A DNA stretch of 64,000 nt from Rhynchonema sp. JSB1_4 (GCA_030248065.1 JASAMV010004351.1:62001-126000), one strand, 5' to 3'; shown: positions 10,603-22,364, counted from the first letter of the stretch. A program made the numbers and translations. The notes: generated from the sequence alone by a model not told the origin.

Positions 10603-13300
10603 TCAAACATCTTCCGGCACAATATCTTCATGTTTCAATTCCATGTCCGACATTTCATATCCGAATCCGTGATCTTGCTGCGTTTCGGCACGTTGCACGG
10701 CAGTGTTGATTGCATGTCTGGTCATGCACTCCATTGCGAACAACATGATACCGACGAACAGACCGCCCGTGAAAAGAAGGAACACACCTGGAGTGGTCGC
10801 AAATACTCTGTTGTTGCGACTGGTGATTCTTCACCCACCCTGCATTTTCGGTTACTAATTATCTAAACTAAATTAAATTAAATCTAAACTAAACTAAACT
10901 AAATTTTCACCAGCAGTAGATTAGGCATTAATAGAGAATTGGTAGCCATGGTGTCCGTCCTTTATATACAATAAGTACAGTACTGTGGATGGTTTCATCG
11001 CCTGGAGGGCACAAAAGAGAGTAATACACTGCCTCTAATACTAAAAACCTGTCCACATTCATCGTAACCTGTGAACTGCAACAACGTGAGTCGCTGCGCG
11101 CGTTGGCTTTGTTTGAGTTTCTCCATGTCACATTTGTGTTGCACATCGATCGGCCAATATCGGTCGTATTGATTCACCGTGAATCTGAAATCGATCTTTC
11201 GAAACTGGTTCGTTATAACTTTTAGAGAGAACGTTTCTCGAACACGCTGCCTTGGGTGCCGCAGTCGGGCTCGACGAGTCGCTCATTAGATCAGACATCG
11301 CATATGAAAAAGCTTCCCCAAACGTACATTTATGTACTGCATCAACTGGCAGTGTCAATTTGCGTATAGGCAATCCGCCAGCTCATGGCACTCGCACACA
11401 CACGCGCTGCATGCTGCAGTACCGCCTTCAATGAATGCATCTATTCTCTGCAGTTATCCGTTGCAACATCCCCAAATTTTGCAACAGTGCAGAAAAGTGT
11501 TATGGTATACAGCAAATGAAAACCGGATAAATTAAAAAGCGGTCATCAAAGTATACCACTCGCTCAAGGTGTACATTTTGTTTAGAAAATGGCGTGTGCT
11601 GCTGCGTGCGCTGTGTGTATAAAAAGTGCCATGAGCCGATGGATCGCCCATACATGTATCCCATTACTTGAAATAAATTTCCATGTCTATTTATACAATG
11701 AAACTCACTGGTTTGTGGCCACCAGCAATTTGTTGAGCGCATCAAAGTGCACGAAGTCCTTTCGACACATGACACCACCGTCGTGGGTGTTGTTGAGGAG
11801 ATTGATTTGGATCTGGGAGGGAATTGTTTGCGAAATGAAAAGTTTAAGGTGCATGGATGCTAGCTAACCTCGTTCAGCTTGCACACATCAGCGCCTTTCA
11901 CATTCTGCGCGATCGCCCATGGACTCGCGCTGCCGTACCTGGAGATTCGAAAAACATGATTATTGTGTTAAAACGTAATTTTTTAATTCAACCAAAGAAA
12001 CCAACCAAGCATATTTTGATTCCAGTGCAATCATGCTCAAGAATCGCGTGTGATTGTGCTCGAAAACCATTGGATTTTTGTATAACGCCGCCCGCAACGC
12101 TCGAAATTCGGGGAGGTTTGATTTAGTCACCATTTGTGGGAAATACCTTTGTGCAAAGAAGGTGCATTGTGGACAGGGGGCTTAATTCGTGTGTAAAAGG
12201 TTTTCATCAGAGACACGTAAGCAACATACCAGCTGGGATCACCGCTGACCATCGTTATGCGTTTCGCACTGATTTCTGCCAGCAATTCATTGAAACTTTG
12301 GAAAATCGGAGCACCGCGCAAATTCAGCAGATTTCCCAACAGAAGTCCTTGGTATAAATTGGTCATCAAGAGAAGGAACAGACCAATGGTCACCATGAGC
12401 ACGTTGAGGCTTGCCAGACCCTTGGACACCAAAGTGTTTGAAGACGTGTTTGGTGCGTTCGGGATCAACATTTCAATCAAGTTCCACGCTGAATCATTGA
12501 CTTTCGTCCCATCGCTTTTTGACCGAATGATACTCTTTCTGGATACAATTCGAACGATTACGAAACTGAATACGGCCATGATCAACAACGATGTGACTGC
12601 AATACAAAGGGAAGAAGATGAAATCAAAGTTTCTTTATTTTCTCACAGTTGCGGGAAATGAAACTTGTGACCCCAACTTGACAGGAACCAGACGCTGAAA
12701 TTGAAGGCTTGGGCCAATTTGGACGCTGCCGTCCAGAAGGATTCCGGATGTAACGGCACCACGAACTGGTATACGGCAGGAACCCTGTAGCTTAAAGTTG
12801 GGTAGGTACGAAACGAAACAGTCAAAATGATCATGAAAATTGGTTGAAGTTCGTTCTCTTATGCCATTGACAGGGTCGAAATAAATAACATAATTTCAAC
12901 ATACCATGTGTCTGAGAGTCGATATCTAGCGCGTCGTTCAGGGGTCGGCTTGAATCCGTCGGCGATGCAGTCGACCGTGCCGTTATCGAGCAAGTCAAAA
13001 CTCGTGTGAACCTGGTTGATTGCTGTGAAATCAAAATTTTGCACCGTTTTGTTTCGAGAATCTCACGAATCATTCACCAACATTATATTTAGAGTAGAGT
13101 ACAATTTCAGCGGAATAATTCGATCCAAACAAAGCGTAATTGATCATTTCAGCCACAATTCCGGGACTTCTACATTCGTTTGTTGGTGAAAACGAAGGTT
13201 GAGGTTGATCTAGCGCGCAATTGAACACAAATGGAGGCACCATGTACGCAAGGAAACGGATGGCAATTCTATTGGTGCCATTAATGGTGTTATTCGCCAT
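10603..13300 (-). CDS. divergent ionotropic receptor A, 473 aa
   Basis: Ligand-gated channel of the ionotropic glutamate receptor superfamily, closest in layout to chemosensory IRs. Nine exons: 13300-13082, 13011-12905, 12790-12678, 12596-12230, 12146-12006, 11938-11869, 11812-11709, 11184-11069, 10787-10603, all in phase. The N-terminus goes straight into the S1 ligand-binding half (RSPGIVAEMINYAL) with no large amino-terminal domain. TM1 is near ITSLLIMAVFSFVIVRIV. Next come the pore loop and TM3, ending LLMTNLYQGLLLGNLL, which replaces the SYTANLAAFL motif of true glutamate receptors. S2 contains WYGSASPWAIAQN, and the last exon carries the final helix VFLLFTGGLFVGIMLFAMEC and an acidic tail. 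It is a tandem paralogue of receptor B. Ligand and expression cannot be inferred. Whether an upstream signal-peptide exon exists is unresolved. Confidence 0.85.
10866..10905. repeat. CTAAA/TTAAA pentanucleotide repeat
   Basis: Short microsatellite-like run of CTAAACTAAATT units inside the last intron of receptor A. Confidence 0.7.
11368..11648. mobile_element. 281-bp MITE, GGCAATCC ends (copy 2)
   Basis: Ends GGCAATCCGCCAGCTCATGG and CCATGAGCCGATGGATCGCC are complementary. It is a copy of 9041-9327 in opposite orientation and lies in the 524-bp seventh intron of receptor A. The equivalent intron of receptor B is only 97 bp, so the insertion followed the gene duplication. Confidence 0.85.
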
Positions 13301-13934
13301 GATTTGATCGACGGGTCCGCTTCGTTGAACAGCCGATAAATTAATTTTTCTTAAAATCGCAGTTTTTCAACGCCCAACCAAGGTCTCGTGTTTGTTTTTC
13401 GTGCGCACTGGCGGTGTCTCGAGTTCACCTTAATGGCTTTCCAGCTGGTTTTCACATGCAACTTCCAGGCCGAGATATATTTACTTTATCCAATTGAATA
13501 CCATTAGGTTTTTCACCATCATACTCCGGTGCTTCACGAAGGTTTCTCATCAACCGACGGGGGAACTCGTACAGAAGAAATGTTTGTTTGGCCACTGCCA
13601 ATGACAATAATCGTAACGAAACGCACGCAGAATAACATAAAAGATAAGCCCCGGTATGCACAAGTCTGTGCTTGAGCGGTTCCCGTACAAGAAGACCCGG
13701 ATGTCTAGTGCACTCAGTTGCACACGCACCTACAGACACACGCAGTGTACAAGAGAGCAATGCCTACGCACATTCGGCAGCCAGTGCACGCAGACACTGC
13801 CAGCTCGCGGATGCTGCACGTACATATGAAGAATTTTGTGCACGAAAACGTTGGTGTTTGGTGTTCGACCGGTCCGTCTTAACTATGGGAGCTCCGCTCA
13901 AACACGGACTTGTGCACATTGGGGGAAGAGTTCG
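13301..13934. other. spacer between receptor genes with a 260-bp foldback
   Basis: No coding sequence is recognised. The stretch 13657-13916 starts TGCACAAGTCTGTGCTTGAG and ends with the near-complement CTCAAACACGGACTTGTGCA, making a palindromic element. The remainder should hold the promoter of receptor A (near 13301-13450), but no defined box was identified. Confidence 0.6.
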
Positions 13935-15993
13935 TCAGCAGACCCTGATGTCTGTTCCTTCAGGTTCTGGTATCTCATATTTCATGTTTTTCTGAGATGA
14001 GAGAGTGCGCACACGTTGCAACGCTGTGTTCACAGCACGTTTGGTCATACACTCCATTGCGAACAACATGGCACCGGCAAATAGACCAGCGGTGAAAAGA
14101 AGGAACACGCCTGGAACAGGATGCTTTGTCTTATGATACGGATAATGGCTGAAGATGTGGCCGGTCACTGAAGTTTTCCCAAACTTGCGGTACCTGTGAA
14201 CTGCAATAACGTCAGTCGTTGGGCGCGTTGACTTTTCTTCAATTTCTCAATGTCACATTTGTGCTCCACGTCTGTTGGCCAGTATCTACCGTACTCGTTC
14301 ACCGTGAATCTGTCATGTGCATACAATAAGTATAGCTTCAAGGATACATAACATAAGTTTGATCAATTATCTCGATCCATTTCACAACAACGGATTATAC
14401 ACTCACACGTCTATTCCGATCAGTAGTCGGTTGAGTGCATCAAAGTGTTTGAAATCCTTGCGACACAACACACCGCTGTTGTAAGATGCATTCAGCAAAT
14501 TTGGAGTGATCGATACCTGAGAAGAGAAGATACCTGAGAAGGTTATGTATGTAATTATTAGGGCTTGTAATTCAGCCAAGAGCTTGCGTTTGTTTGTGTC
14601 TCTTAACGCACCTCATTCAAGTTGCACACATTGGCGCCTTTGACATTCTGCGCAATTGCCCAGGCACTCGATGACCCGTACCTGAATAGTAGACCATGGC
14701 CGTTTCCGAATGCTAATTGTTTTTGTCAGTACAGAAGAGCAATACCAGGCGTATTTTCCGTCCAAAGCGATCATTCGCAAGAACTGCGTGTAGTTGTGCT
14801 CGAAAACCATTGGATTGGTCGCCATCGCTGCGCGCAATGCTACAAATTCTGACCGTTGAGAGTTCTGCACCATTTGCGCGAAAACCCTGCGTGTTGTGCA
14901 CTTGAGCATGCAACAACATGGGAAAAATGCAACAGATGCAAAGACACCATCCTACCATTTCGGGTCACCGCTGATCAGAGTTATTCGTTTGGCGCTGATC
15001 TCTGCCAACAATTCATTAAAACTTCGAAATATCGGAATACCACCCAGATTCAATAAATGTCCGAGCAAAAGTCCTTGGTACAAATTGGTCATCAAGACGA
15101 GAAACAGCCCGATGATGACCATCAAGGTACTGAGACTGGTCAGGCCCTTGGTCACCAACGTCGTCGGCGATGGTGCGTTGGGAATCAACATTTCCAGAAG
15201 GTTCCACATGGAATGATTCAATTTTTTCGCGTCCTCTTTTGATTTGACGACACTGTTCTTGGCGATGATGCGCACTATTATGAAACTGAACACGGCCATG
15301 ACGAGAAGGGACGCGACTGCAACTTGGCATCAGATGCGCTTGTGGGTAAATGGAAGTTTTACGAATTGAGAGCGTTCCAGCGATTGGTATGCGTCTCACA
15401 TGAACCAATAAATGGAGGGGCAAAACTGACTTGACAGCAACCAAACACTGGTGTCAAATGCCTGCGCCAGTTTAGAAGCGGCTGACCAAAACGATTGCTG
15501 CTTCAAAGGTACCACGAATTTGTTGTCCGTCGGAATTCTAAAACTTTTAGTCCATCGAGCCAGTGTCAGCAACTGAAACTGAGACTTCAACTCACAGAGT
15601 GTTCGAAATTAAGTATTTTTTAAGACGTTCTGGTGTCCGTATGAAACTATCTGCAATGCAGTCGACAATGCCAGCATCGATTAGATCGAATGCAGAGTGA
15701 ACCTGGTTGAAATCAATCAATAATCGTCACGGATACTGGCAACTATGAACTGCACTTTTTGTCAGACTTGCCTTGTAATCCGTAAACAACACGATCTCAG
15801 GGTGATATTGTGTTCCAAAGAGAGCATAATTGATCATTTCGGCGACCAGACCCGGATTTCGACAAGTGTTTGTGGGTGAAAAAGTGGGTCTCTTCTGGTC
15901 CAAAACACATTGGAACATGGATGGGGGACTGAGATAGGCCAGAAAACGAATGGGAATCGTTTCATTGTATTGCCCAATGGGATGGTGCGCCAT
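13935..15993 (-). CDS. divergent ionotropic receptor B, 471 aa
   Basis: Paralogue of receptor A. Nine exons: 15993-15772, 15702-15596, 15543-15431, 15316-14956, 14886-14746, 14681-14612, 14516-14407, 14309-14194, 14110-13935. Splice phases are identical to A throughout. S1 includes RNPGLVAEMINYALFG. TM1 lies in IASLLVMAVFSFIIVRII. The pore/TM3 block ends LVLMTNLYQGLLLGHLL, S2 has KYAWYGSSSAWAIAQN and VLCRKDFKHFDALNRLL, and the last helix is VFLLFTAGLFAGAMLFAMEC. The first intron appears to be GC-AG (AAG/GCAAGT). The predicted start Met-Ala matches receptor A. Family membership as a channel is firm; the assignment to IRs rather than classical receptors rests on the missing amino-terminal domain and the altered SYTANLAAF motif. 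Confidence 0.87.
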
Positions 15994-15999
15994 GTTTTC

Positions 16000-17099
16000 A
16001 GGCGGTGTCGCTGGACAAAATAGTCATCAAGTTATGTTATTTATTGACGAAAAAATATTGAATCAAAATGGAAGGTTTCATTCACTTGAGTATCCCACAT
16101 TACCACAGCACAATGTTTGCGCAGAATTTATTTACTCAGGGACATATCCCGTCTTTTGCCATAATGCTTCCCAAGTGTTTTCTCAGGTTCTCACTCAGAG
16201 CGCTCTCCGTCGATACCATTACCTGAGTTCATTTTAAATATTTCTTCATGCTTTCAAACATGTCCGCATGCGTGCATGAAGGGCAAACGCAAAAAACGGA
16301 ATGCTGAGACCAGAAATGTATCAATCTTGGCGTCATGAAGAAAGGAGAAGCATGCGCACGCATTTTTTGGAGACAAATTTTCCAGAAGTGCTCGCACTGA
16401 CGAGTCCTGGCGCCTCAGTCTGTATGTGAAAGCAGGGAGAAACAAACCAACACAACTGCTGGTGCCGCCATGCACGAATGTGAAGGTCTGTTTATGAGTG
16501 CACGCAGTGATGTTACACCCCAGCAGTACCGATCTGCTGGCGGGACTTTTCGAAGGCAAATTTGTCAGAGCGTTCGCACTGAGGAGCCTTGACGCATCGG
16601 TCTGTCTGTGAAAGCAGGGCGAAACAGATCGGAATTACTGCGCTCAGTGCATTGTCGTCCTTGTTGGTCCATCATTAAACGGGCAAACAACCGGTTATCA
16701 CGCACGCTTTCATACGCTCCTCCGGCTGCACGGCATATGCGGTTACTGTATTTGTGGTGAACTGACATGCCATTCCGCACAATCGATTCCAAAAATCATA
16801 TTTTGGATACCTCTGAGTTTAAATAAAGTTTTCAAAAGCAAGTTGGACGAAAAGTTTGCTCGTATATTGAAATTGAACGATATTTGAACAGTGTGATTGG
16901 GGCATACAAAAACAAGATAAATAATTATCCAAACTGCAGAAAACCGAAAAACTGAAGAGAGCAAGTCCAAGAGAAAAATTGAAGCACGATAAATAAAGCA
17001 GTAAAAGCTCACGCAAAACACAAAAGAAAAAGAGAAAATCTGATCGTGCGTCGCGTTCGCTTCGCGTGTCGAGGTGGGTCGGGCATTTTGGGAAAAGCT
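16000..17099. other. intergenic with two copies of the dispersed ~70-nt motif
   Basis: No gene is recognised. Copies of the repeated motif lie at 16381-16445 and 16564-16625, both in minus orientation. The part upstream of 15993 may hold receptor B regulatory sequence. The rest is AT-rich and featureless. Confidence 0.55.
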
Positions 17100-17107
17100 A
17101 GTCCCGT

Positions 17108-18027
17108 CAGGGCAGTGCTGTGGCTGGGGGGGGTGGGGGGGGGGTCTCCGCCCCAATGGTACCCTACCCGCCCCGGCCTGGTACGCTACCCCCCTACCCG
17201 CCCCGCTCTGGTACCCTACCCCCCTACCCGCCCCGCCCTGGTACCCTACCCGCCCCGATTTTTACCCCCAAAATGCCCATTTTCGGTCAAAAATGCCCAA
17301 ATTTCGACCGAAAACCCTAAAAAGTGCAAAAAATTTCGCGCTGCGCGCGATATATGTACTTTTTAGTACATAAAAACAGGCACGCGAAAAAACTTGTGTT
17401 GTACCCTACCCGCCCCGAAAAATCTTCCCCCCTCCCCCCCCCCAAACCGGATTTCCCCCCCCCCAAGATCCCAGGTACACTACCCCCCTACCCGCCCCCA
17501 TTTTTTCCACCAATGTACCCTAACCCCCCCGCAAAAGTAGCCACACCCCAGCGGCAGGGTAGTACTTGGGGGGGGGTGGGGGGGGTCCCCCCCCCAAATT
17601 CATCTATCTATCGTCAACACTTTTTGATTTCATCTATCTATCGTCAACACTTATGGGCAAATCTATCTATCGTCAACAAATTCTGGGAACAATCTATCTA
17701 TCGTCAACACATTTCGACCCCAAAATGGGCATTTTTGCCTCAAAATGGCTAAAAATCGGTATTTTTTGTCCCAAATAGGCAAAAATCGCGCGCTACGCGC
17801 GGATTTAGTACATCTAAGTACATTTTCATTAATATTTACACATTATTACCAACCTAGTACACTATACTATACCTTGATTTTTGGCGACCCCCCCCCCACC
17901 ATCTATCTATCGTCAACAAGTTTGGGTCGACCCCCCCCAGATTTCAGACTTGGGTCATCTATCTATCGTCAACACATTTCGGGTCCCAATCTATCTATCG
18001 TCAACACCCTGACCAAGTACTACACTG
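17108..18027. mobile_element. composite hAT-like element, 920 bp
   Basis: The left end CAGGGCAGTGCTGTGGCTGG and right end CCAAGTACTACACTG are flanked by a perfect 8-bp duplication AGTCCCGT (17100-17107, 18028-18035). A second left end (CAGGGTAGTACTTGG, about 17555) matches the right end better, so one element probably landed in another. The distal half contains seven spaced copies of ATCTATCTATCGTCAACA (17602-18006), and the proximal half repeats CCCTACCCGCCCC. Confidence 0.88.
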
Positions 18028-18060
18028 AGTCCCGTTTCAAAATTGACTTCCCTTTTTCTC

Positions 18061-18130
18061 AGGCTTAGGCTTGGGCTTAGGCTTAGGCTTAGGCTTAGGC
18101 TTACTATTAGGCTTAGGCTTAGGCTTAGGC
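18061..18130. repeat. interstitial telomeric repeat (TTAGGC)n
   Basis: About eleven near-perfect TTAGGC units with minor variants (TTGGGC, TTACTA) lie on the plus strand. TTAGGC is the telomere repeat of nematodes. It starts about 30 bp after the end of the composite element and is far from any chromosome end in this window. Confidence 0.92.
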
Positions 18131-18611
18131 CAAACCTTGAGCCAACCCGTGCCTTCTATCGCGAAATCGAAAATTCGCGTTTTCTCTCTGTCAAGGCAAC
18201 GGGACTAGCTTTTCCCAACATGCGTGGGTCGGTGGGTGGGAGGAATCGGGCCGACCCGGCCCCCGAACTACCGCAAAAACCTAAATACAGCCCCCGGAAT
18301 AGAGCCCCCCTAAGTAACATCCCCCATACAGTTGTGTATTAACGCTTAATAGTTGTGCACATGCACAGGTACATTTATGCACGTTTGCTGTTCGTTTAGA
18401 GCCAGAGGTGGGGGTGGGAATCGAGCCGGGCCGAGCAGAGTTAGGAAAAAAATTTTTCCTCATTTTCTTACCGAATAGGAAAAAAAGGAAAAAAGGAAAT
18501 ATTTCCTTCTTTTTCCTTTTTTTCCGACCATTTTTTCCCAAAATTATATCGTAATGTGGGCATGTGGCATCTAAGAAAAACAACATTTTCTGAACATTTT
18601 GTCGACACGGT

Positions 18612-19864
18612 CATAGTAAGTGGCTGGGGGGGGGGGGGTTGGGGGGGTTACCCTATACTTGCGGGCCGGAAAAAAACCGTTTTTTTTCCAAAAAAAAACC
18701 GAAGAAAAACCGTTTTTTTTCGAGGCCCGGAAAAATACCGTATTGTCGGAAATAGAACCCGGGGGGTCTATTTTTTCACTGGGGTCATTTTGGGGGGGTT
18801 CAATTTATGGGGGGGGTCAATTATTGGGGGGGGTTATATTTTTCATTTGGCCCCCCCACGAAAAAAATCATTGTTAATAATGCCCCTAAAAATGGCCTGT
18901 TTAGGGTATTTTCTGCCTTTAACAGCGTTAATTATGCTTAAAAAGCCGTATTCTGCTGAAAACGCAAGCTTAAACAACGCTTGACACAACAACACAGCCT
19001 TACCATACCACTAATCAGTGGTCCGGTGACGGTGGGGGGTGGGGTTCTAGTAGTGGGGGGGTCAATTAATCGAGGTTCTGTTTTTGATTTCGAGCCATTT
19101 AGGGGGGGGGTTCAATTAATGGGGGGGTCAATTAATGGGGGGGTTCTATTTCCGACAATACGGTACGTTTTTATTTTTCCGGAAATTTTTCCAAGTGGCA
19201 ACTTTTGGAAAAAAACGGTTTTTTTTCCAAAAATTTCCGAAATATTTTCAAGGGTTACGAAAGGATGTTGTCAAAACTAATGTAAATCGGTGCTAAACAG
19301 TTCAAAATGAGCACTTTTTAATCTCTAAGTGCATTTTTAGCATGTTTCAGGCCATTTCCCGACAAAATTTTCTCCAAAATAGGCATTTTTGGGCCATGGG
19401 TATCCTTAAGTACTGGAAAAATATTTGGAAAAAAAACGGTTTTTTTCCGGAAAAAAACGGTTTTTTTCCAAAAATATATTTTGCGGAAAAATACGCAAGT
19501 ATAGGTTACCCCCCCTCTTAGTACTTACCTACCACAAAACCCGAGGGGGGTTGAGTACTTACCTCTCACAACTCCAAATCATACCTCTCACAAGCAACTT
19601 TATACCTTTTTAAGGCAAAAATCGGTGTTTTTCGACCTTATTTTCCCAAAAAATCGCGCGCCACCCACCCATAATACCTATTTTTAGGCGATTTTCGGCG
19701 AAAATTTTGAAAAAGTACTATTTTTACCTCAATTTTTGGCCAAAATTGTATCACAAAAACGGTGTTTTTTCGCCTTTTTGGGTGACCAAAATCATACCTC
19801 TCACGCTTCCGGTCCCAACCCCGCATCATACTTACCTCCCACACATGGGCCTGCCACTACACTG
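18612..19864. mobile_element. hAT-like element, 1253 bp, with nested TACCGTA element
   Basis: The left end CATAGTAAGTGGCTGG is a degenerate form of CAGTGTAGTGGCTGG and the right end is CCTGCCACTACACTG. Both sides carry the perfect duplication GACACGGT (18604-18611, 19865-19872). Inside are a TACCGTATTGTCGG...CCGACAATACGGTA element (18736-19165) and A/T-rich stretches with repeated AAAAAACGGTTTTTTT palindromes. The right 357 bp (19508-19864) match 2468-2826 in inverse orientation. No transposase is visible. Confidence 0.9.
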
Positions 19865-19921
19865 GACACGGTGACATTCTGGCGAGCCATTGAGCTGAAA
19901 ACAAGACAGTTCGGTTGTGAA

Positions 19922-20424
19922 TAGGGTTAGAGGTCGGGGGGTACCCGACACCCGACAGCCGACACCCGACATCTGGAAGTACCCGACACCCGACACCCGA
20001 CATCTCAAAAAAAAAGCCGACACCCGACACCCGACAGTTGCAAAAAAACCCGACACCCGACATCTAGTTTTTGAAAAAAACCCGACACCCGACACCTGTT
20101 TTTGGACCAAAAACAGGCAAATTTTTGCTTATTTGCATCATTTGTGCAATTTTTTGGCTCAAGTTACTGAATTCAAGTATTTTCGCACGAAATAAACACC
20201 AAAATGTCACATTCTGCATCATCGGAAACATTCGGTTCGAAGAAAATTTTCTCTCAAAATTCTTCTCTCAGCAAAACTGATGTTTTGAACCGTAAGTGTC
20301 GGGTGTCGGCTGTCGGGTCCCAAAAAACCCGACACCCGACATCTGGGGGTACCCGACACCCGACACCTACATTTTTTTGGCACCCGACACCCGACAGCCG
20401 ACACCCGACATCTCTCTAACCCTA
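19922..20424. mobile_element. TAGGGTTAG-ended element built of CCGACACCC repeats
   Basis: The ends TAGGGTTAGAG and CTCTCTAACCCTA are inverted repeats flanked by a perfect 8-bp duplication GTTGTGAA (19914-19921, 20425-20432). Both arms are tandem CCGACACCCGACA/GACATC units in opposite orientation. An isolated right end (CCGACCTCTAACCCTA) lies at 6699-6720, so this is a family. Confidence 0.9.
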
Positions 20425-20432
20425 GTTGTGAA

Positions 20433-20900
20433 CATTTGGAAATAATATATTTTGAGGATAGTCAACCTCGAATATTGGGCTTATCGCGTTGTGGACCTCT
20501 GGAACAGGCTCCCAGAGGACGTCGTCTCCGCTGCCTCAATTGCGGCCTTTAAATCTAAACTAAACTCACGTGGTCGAGACGTAGTTTCTCGCCATATTTC
20601 AACAAAATTCTCAGCCGTCGTTGACTGATCTCCTCAGTCACTGCCACTGGGTTGCTGCTTTCAGGTAATCGTCGGTTTTGTTGTCGCCTGTTTTCATCTC
20701 GTGTCCGCCATTGATCACTGATTTTTCGCCTGTCGTTGCTGTTTTTGGTTGGTTTAAAATTTCTGTGGTACGTTTTGTCGTTTGTTCATTCATGTTATTA
20801 TTGTGTTACGTACGCTCGTTTATTTTTCAGGTGTTTTCCGGATCTCGTTGTAGGTCTTTGCGTGAGCTTGCAAATAAAATTTGAATTTGAAATTGTAGCA
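20433..20900 (+). mobile_element. 5'-truncated non-LTR retrotransposon
   Basis: The frame 20464-20628 encodes 54 residues containing YRVVDLWNRLPEDVV and AFKSKLNSRG. That is the conserved end of reverse transcriptase ORF2 in jockey/CR1-like LINEs (pattern RVVxLWNxLPxxVVxAxSxxxFKxxL). Stop TGA is at 20626-20628. A roughly 250-bp 3' UTR follows, ending in the tail-like repeat AAATTTGAATTTGAAATT near 20876-20896. Only the last part of the element is present, as usual for LINE insertions, and it directly abuts the TAGGGTTAG element. Confidence 0.85.
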
Positions 20901-21579
20901 GCGAGAGACCGTTTTTTGCGTGAGCTAAACGACCGACACATGCTGGACTGGACACATTTTCGAAAAGTTTCGAAAGGCGTTCCTCCACTCGGATTTCGGT
21001 TCCGTGCTCCCTCGACCGTTGAAAAGCGTTAGATTACCGATGCTCCGTTTTTTCTCAATTTCAGTTTCAGTTACCGTATTCCCTATTTCTCTAAAATACA
21101 AGGGGGGTAATCCCCCCATCCCCCCAGCCACTACAGTGCGCTACACTGGTGTCTGTGGGTGTTTTTAATGCTGATTATGACCAAAATCGGTGAAACAAGC
21201 CACATTGACATTGTCCGCGCATTACCAAAGTTGTCCTGAAGAAAATTTTTTCCCAACTTTTGAAAATTTCGTGAGAAAGACATTTTTCCCGGAGGCTGAG
21301 GTTTTTTCGTTTTTTTTTCTCACGGTCACGTCCCAGATGGACCCGATTTTTTTCGTTTTTTTCTTGAAACAACGGTTTTTTTTCCATCCGACATGCGTGT
21401 GGTTTGTGGTACAACACTACCCTACCCGCCCCTCAAAAACGTCAGTTTTGCCATAAAAACGGTATTTTATTGTGATTTTGGCTCTGCCTTGTTTCGGTTT
21501 ATTTTCGAAGTATCGGGTTATCTGCTTTTGCCAAGTATCGGGTTTCGGCACACCCGCCGATACTGATCCCTTGTCAAGG

Positions 21580-22364
21580 CAGTGCTGTGGCTACTTCTGA
21601 GGGAGAGATACTGTCTGTACCTTGCGGCCAAAAAGAGGGGGAGATACCCAGTGGTGTCGTTGGGGGGTTGGGGGGGGTTACTACCCCCCTAGTATGGGGT
21701 ATGGGAAATCGGCCGGGGGTATGGGGTATGGGAAAATTTTCACTTTTGGAACAAGCACCCCTAAGAAATGACTTTTTGACCCCGAGAAGTACCAAAATTG
21801 ACCATTTTTCGTCCAAAAATCGCTTGCTGCCGCAAGAAAACTGTTTTCAGCGCTTTTTAGATCAATTTTTGGCATTTTTAGAAGAGTTTTGGGGTCATTT
21901 TTTCAAAACCCCCACCCTCGGGTATGGGAAATTTTTGAGTTTTTGAAAAACCCCCGCTGATATGGGAAATTTTTGATTTTTGGGGGTATGTATGGGAAAT
22001 TTCCCGAAAATTGGGCTGGGTATGGGAAAATTTCGATTTCTCAACGACACCACTGGAGATACCGGGCGGGGGGGGGGGGGGGAGAAATCCGATTTGGGGG
22101 GTGGGGGAGGGGGAAGAAATTTAGGGGGAGATACTGTACCATACTACTTTCGCGAGAATTCCATTTTCATCGGTTAAAATGTGCATAAATGGCGCGGAGT
22201 GCGCAAATTTTTGCGCGTTTGGTCAATTTTGACCGATTTTTGGCCATTTTGGACCGGGGGAGATACTGTACCTCAGCGCGGGGGGTCACATACCGTAGTC
22301 ACATACTTTATCTTTGGGCTTGGCCTTGGGGGGTCCCACCGCCCTCCCCCGAGCCACAGCACTG
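21580..22364. mobile_element. hAT-like element, 785 bp
   Basis: Ends CAGTGCTGTGGCTAC and GAGCCACAGCACTG are flanked by TGTCAAGG (21572-21579) and GGTCAAGG (22365-22372), 7 of 8 identical. The interior is made of several GGGTATGGGAAA units and G-rich runs. No transposase was seen. Confidence 0.85.

Noticed and set aside
10476..10866. Plus-strand ORFs opposite the last receptor A exon
   Set aside because: Antisense to a coding exon with a conserved paralogous frame.
11589..11867. 92-aa ORF rich in Ala/Cys
   Set aside because: It runs through a MITE and antisense to receptor A exon 7.
15016..15444. 142-aa minus-strand ORF overlapping receptor B
   Set aside because: It is a shadow frame of the channel-pore exon 15316-14956, whose true frame is conserved with the paralogue.
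17602..18006. Regularly spaced ATCTATCTATCGTCAACA repeats resembling a CRISPR array
   Set aside because: Spacing is uneven, the repeats lie within a transposon with target duplications, and the genome is eukaryotic.
18061..18130. True chromosome end
   Set aside because: Only ~70 bp of TTAGGC with unique and genic sequence on both sides, so it is interstitial.
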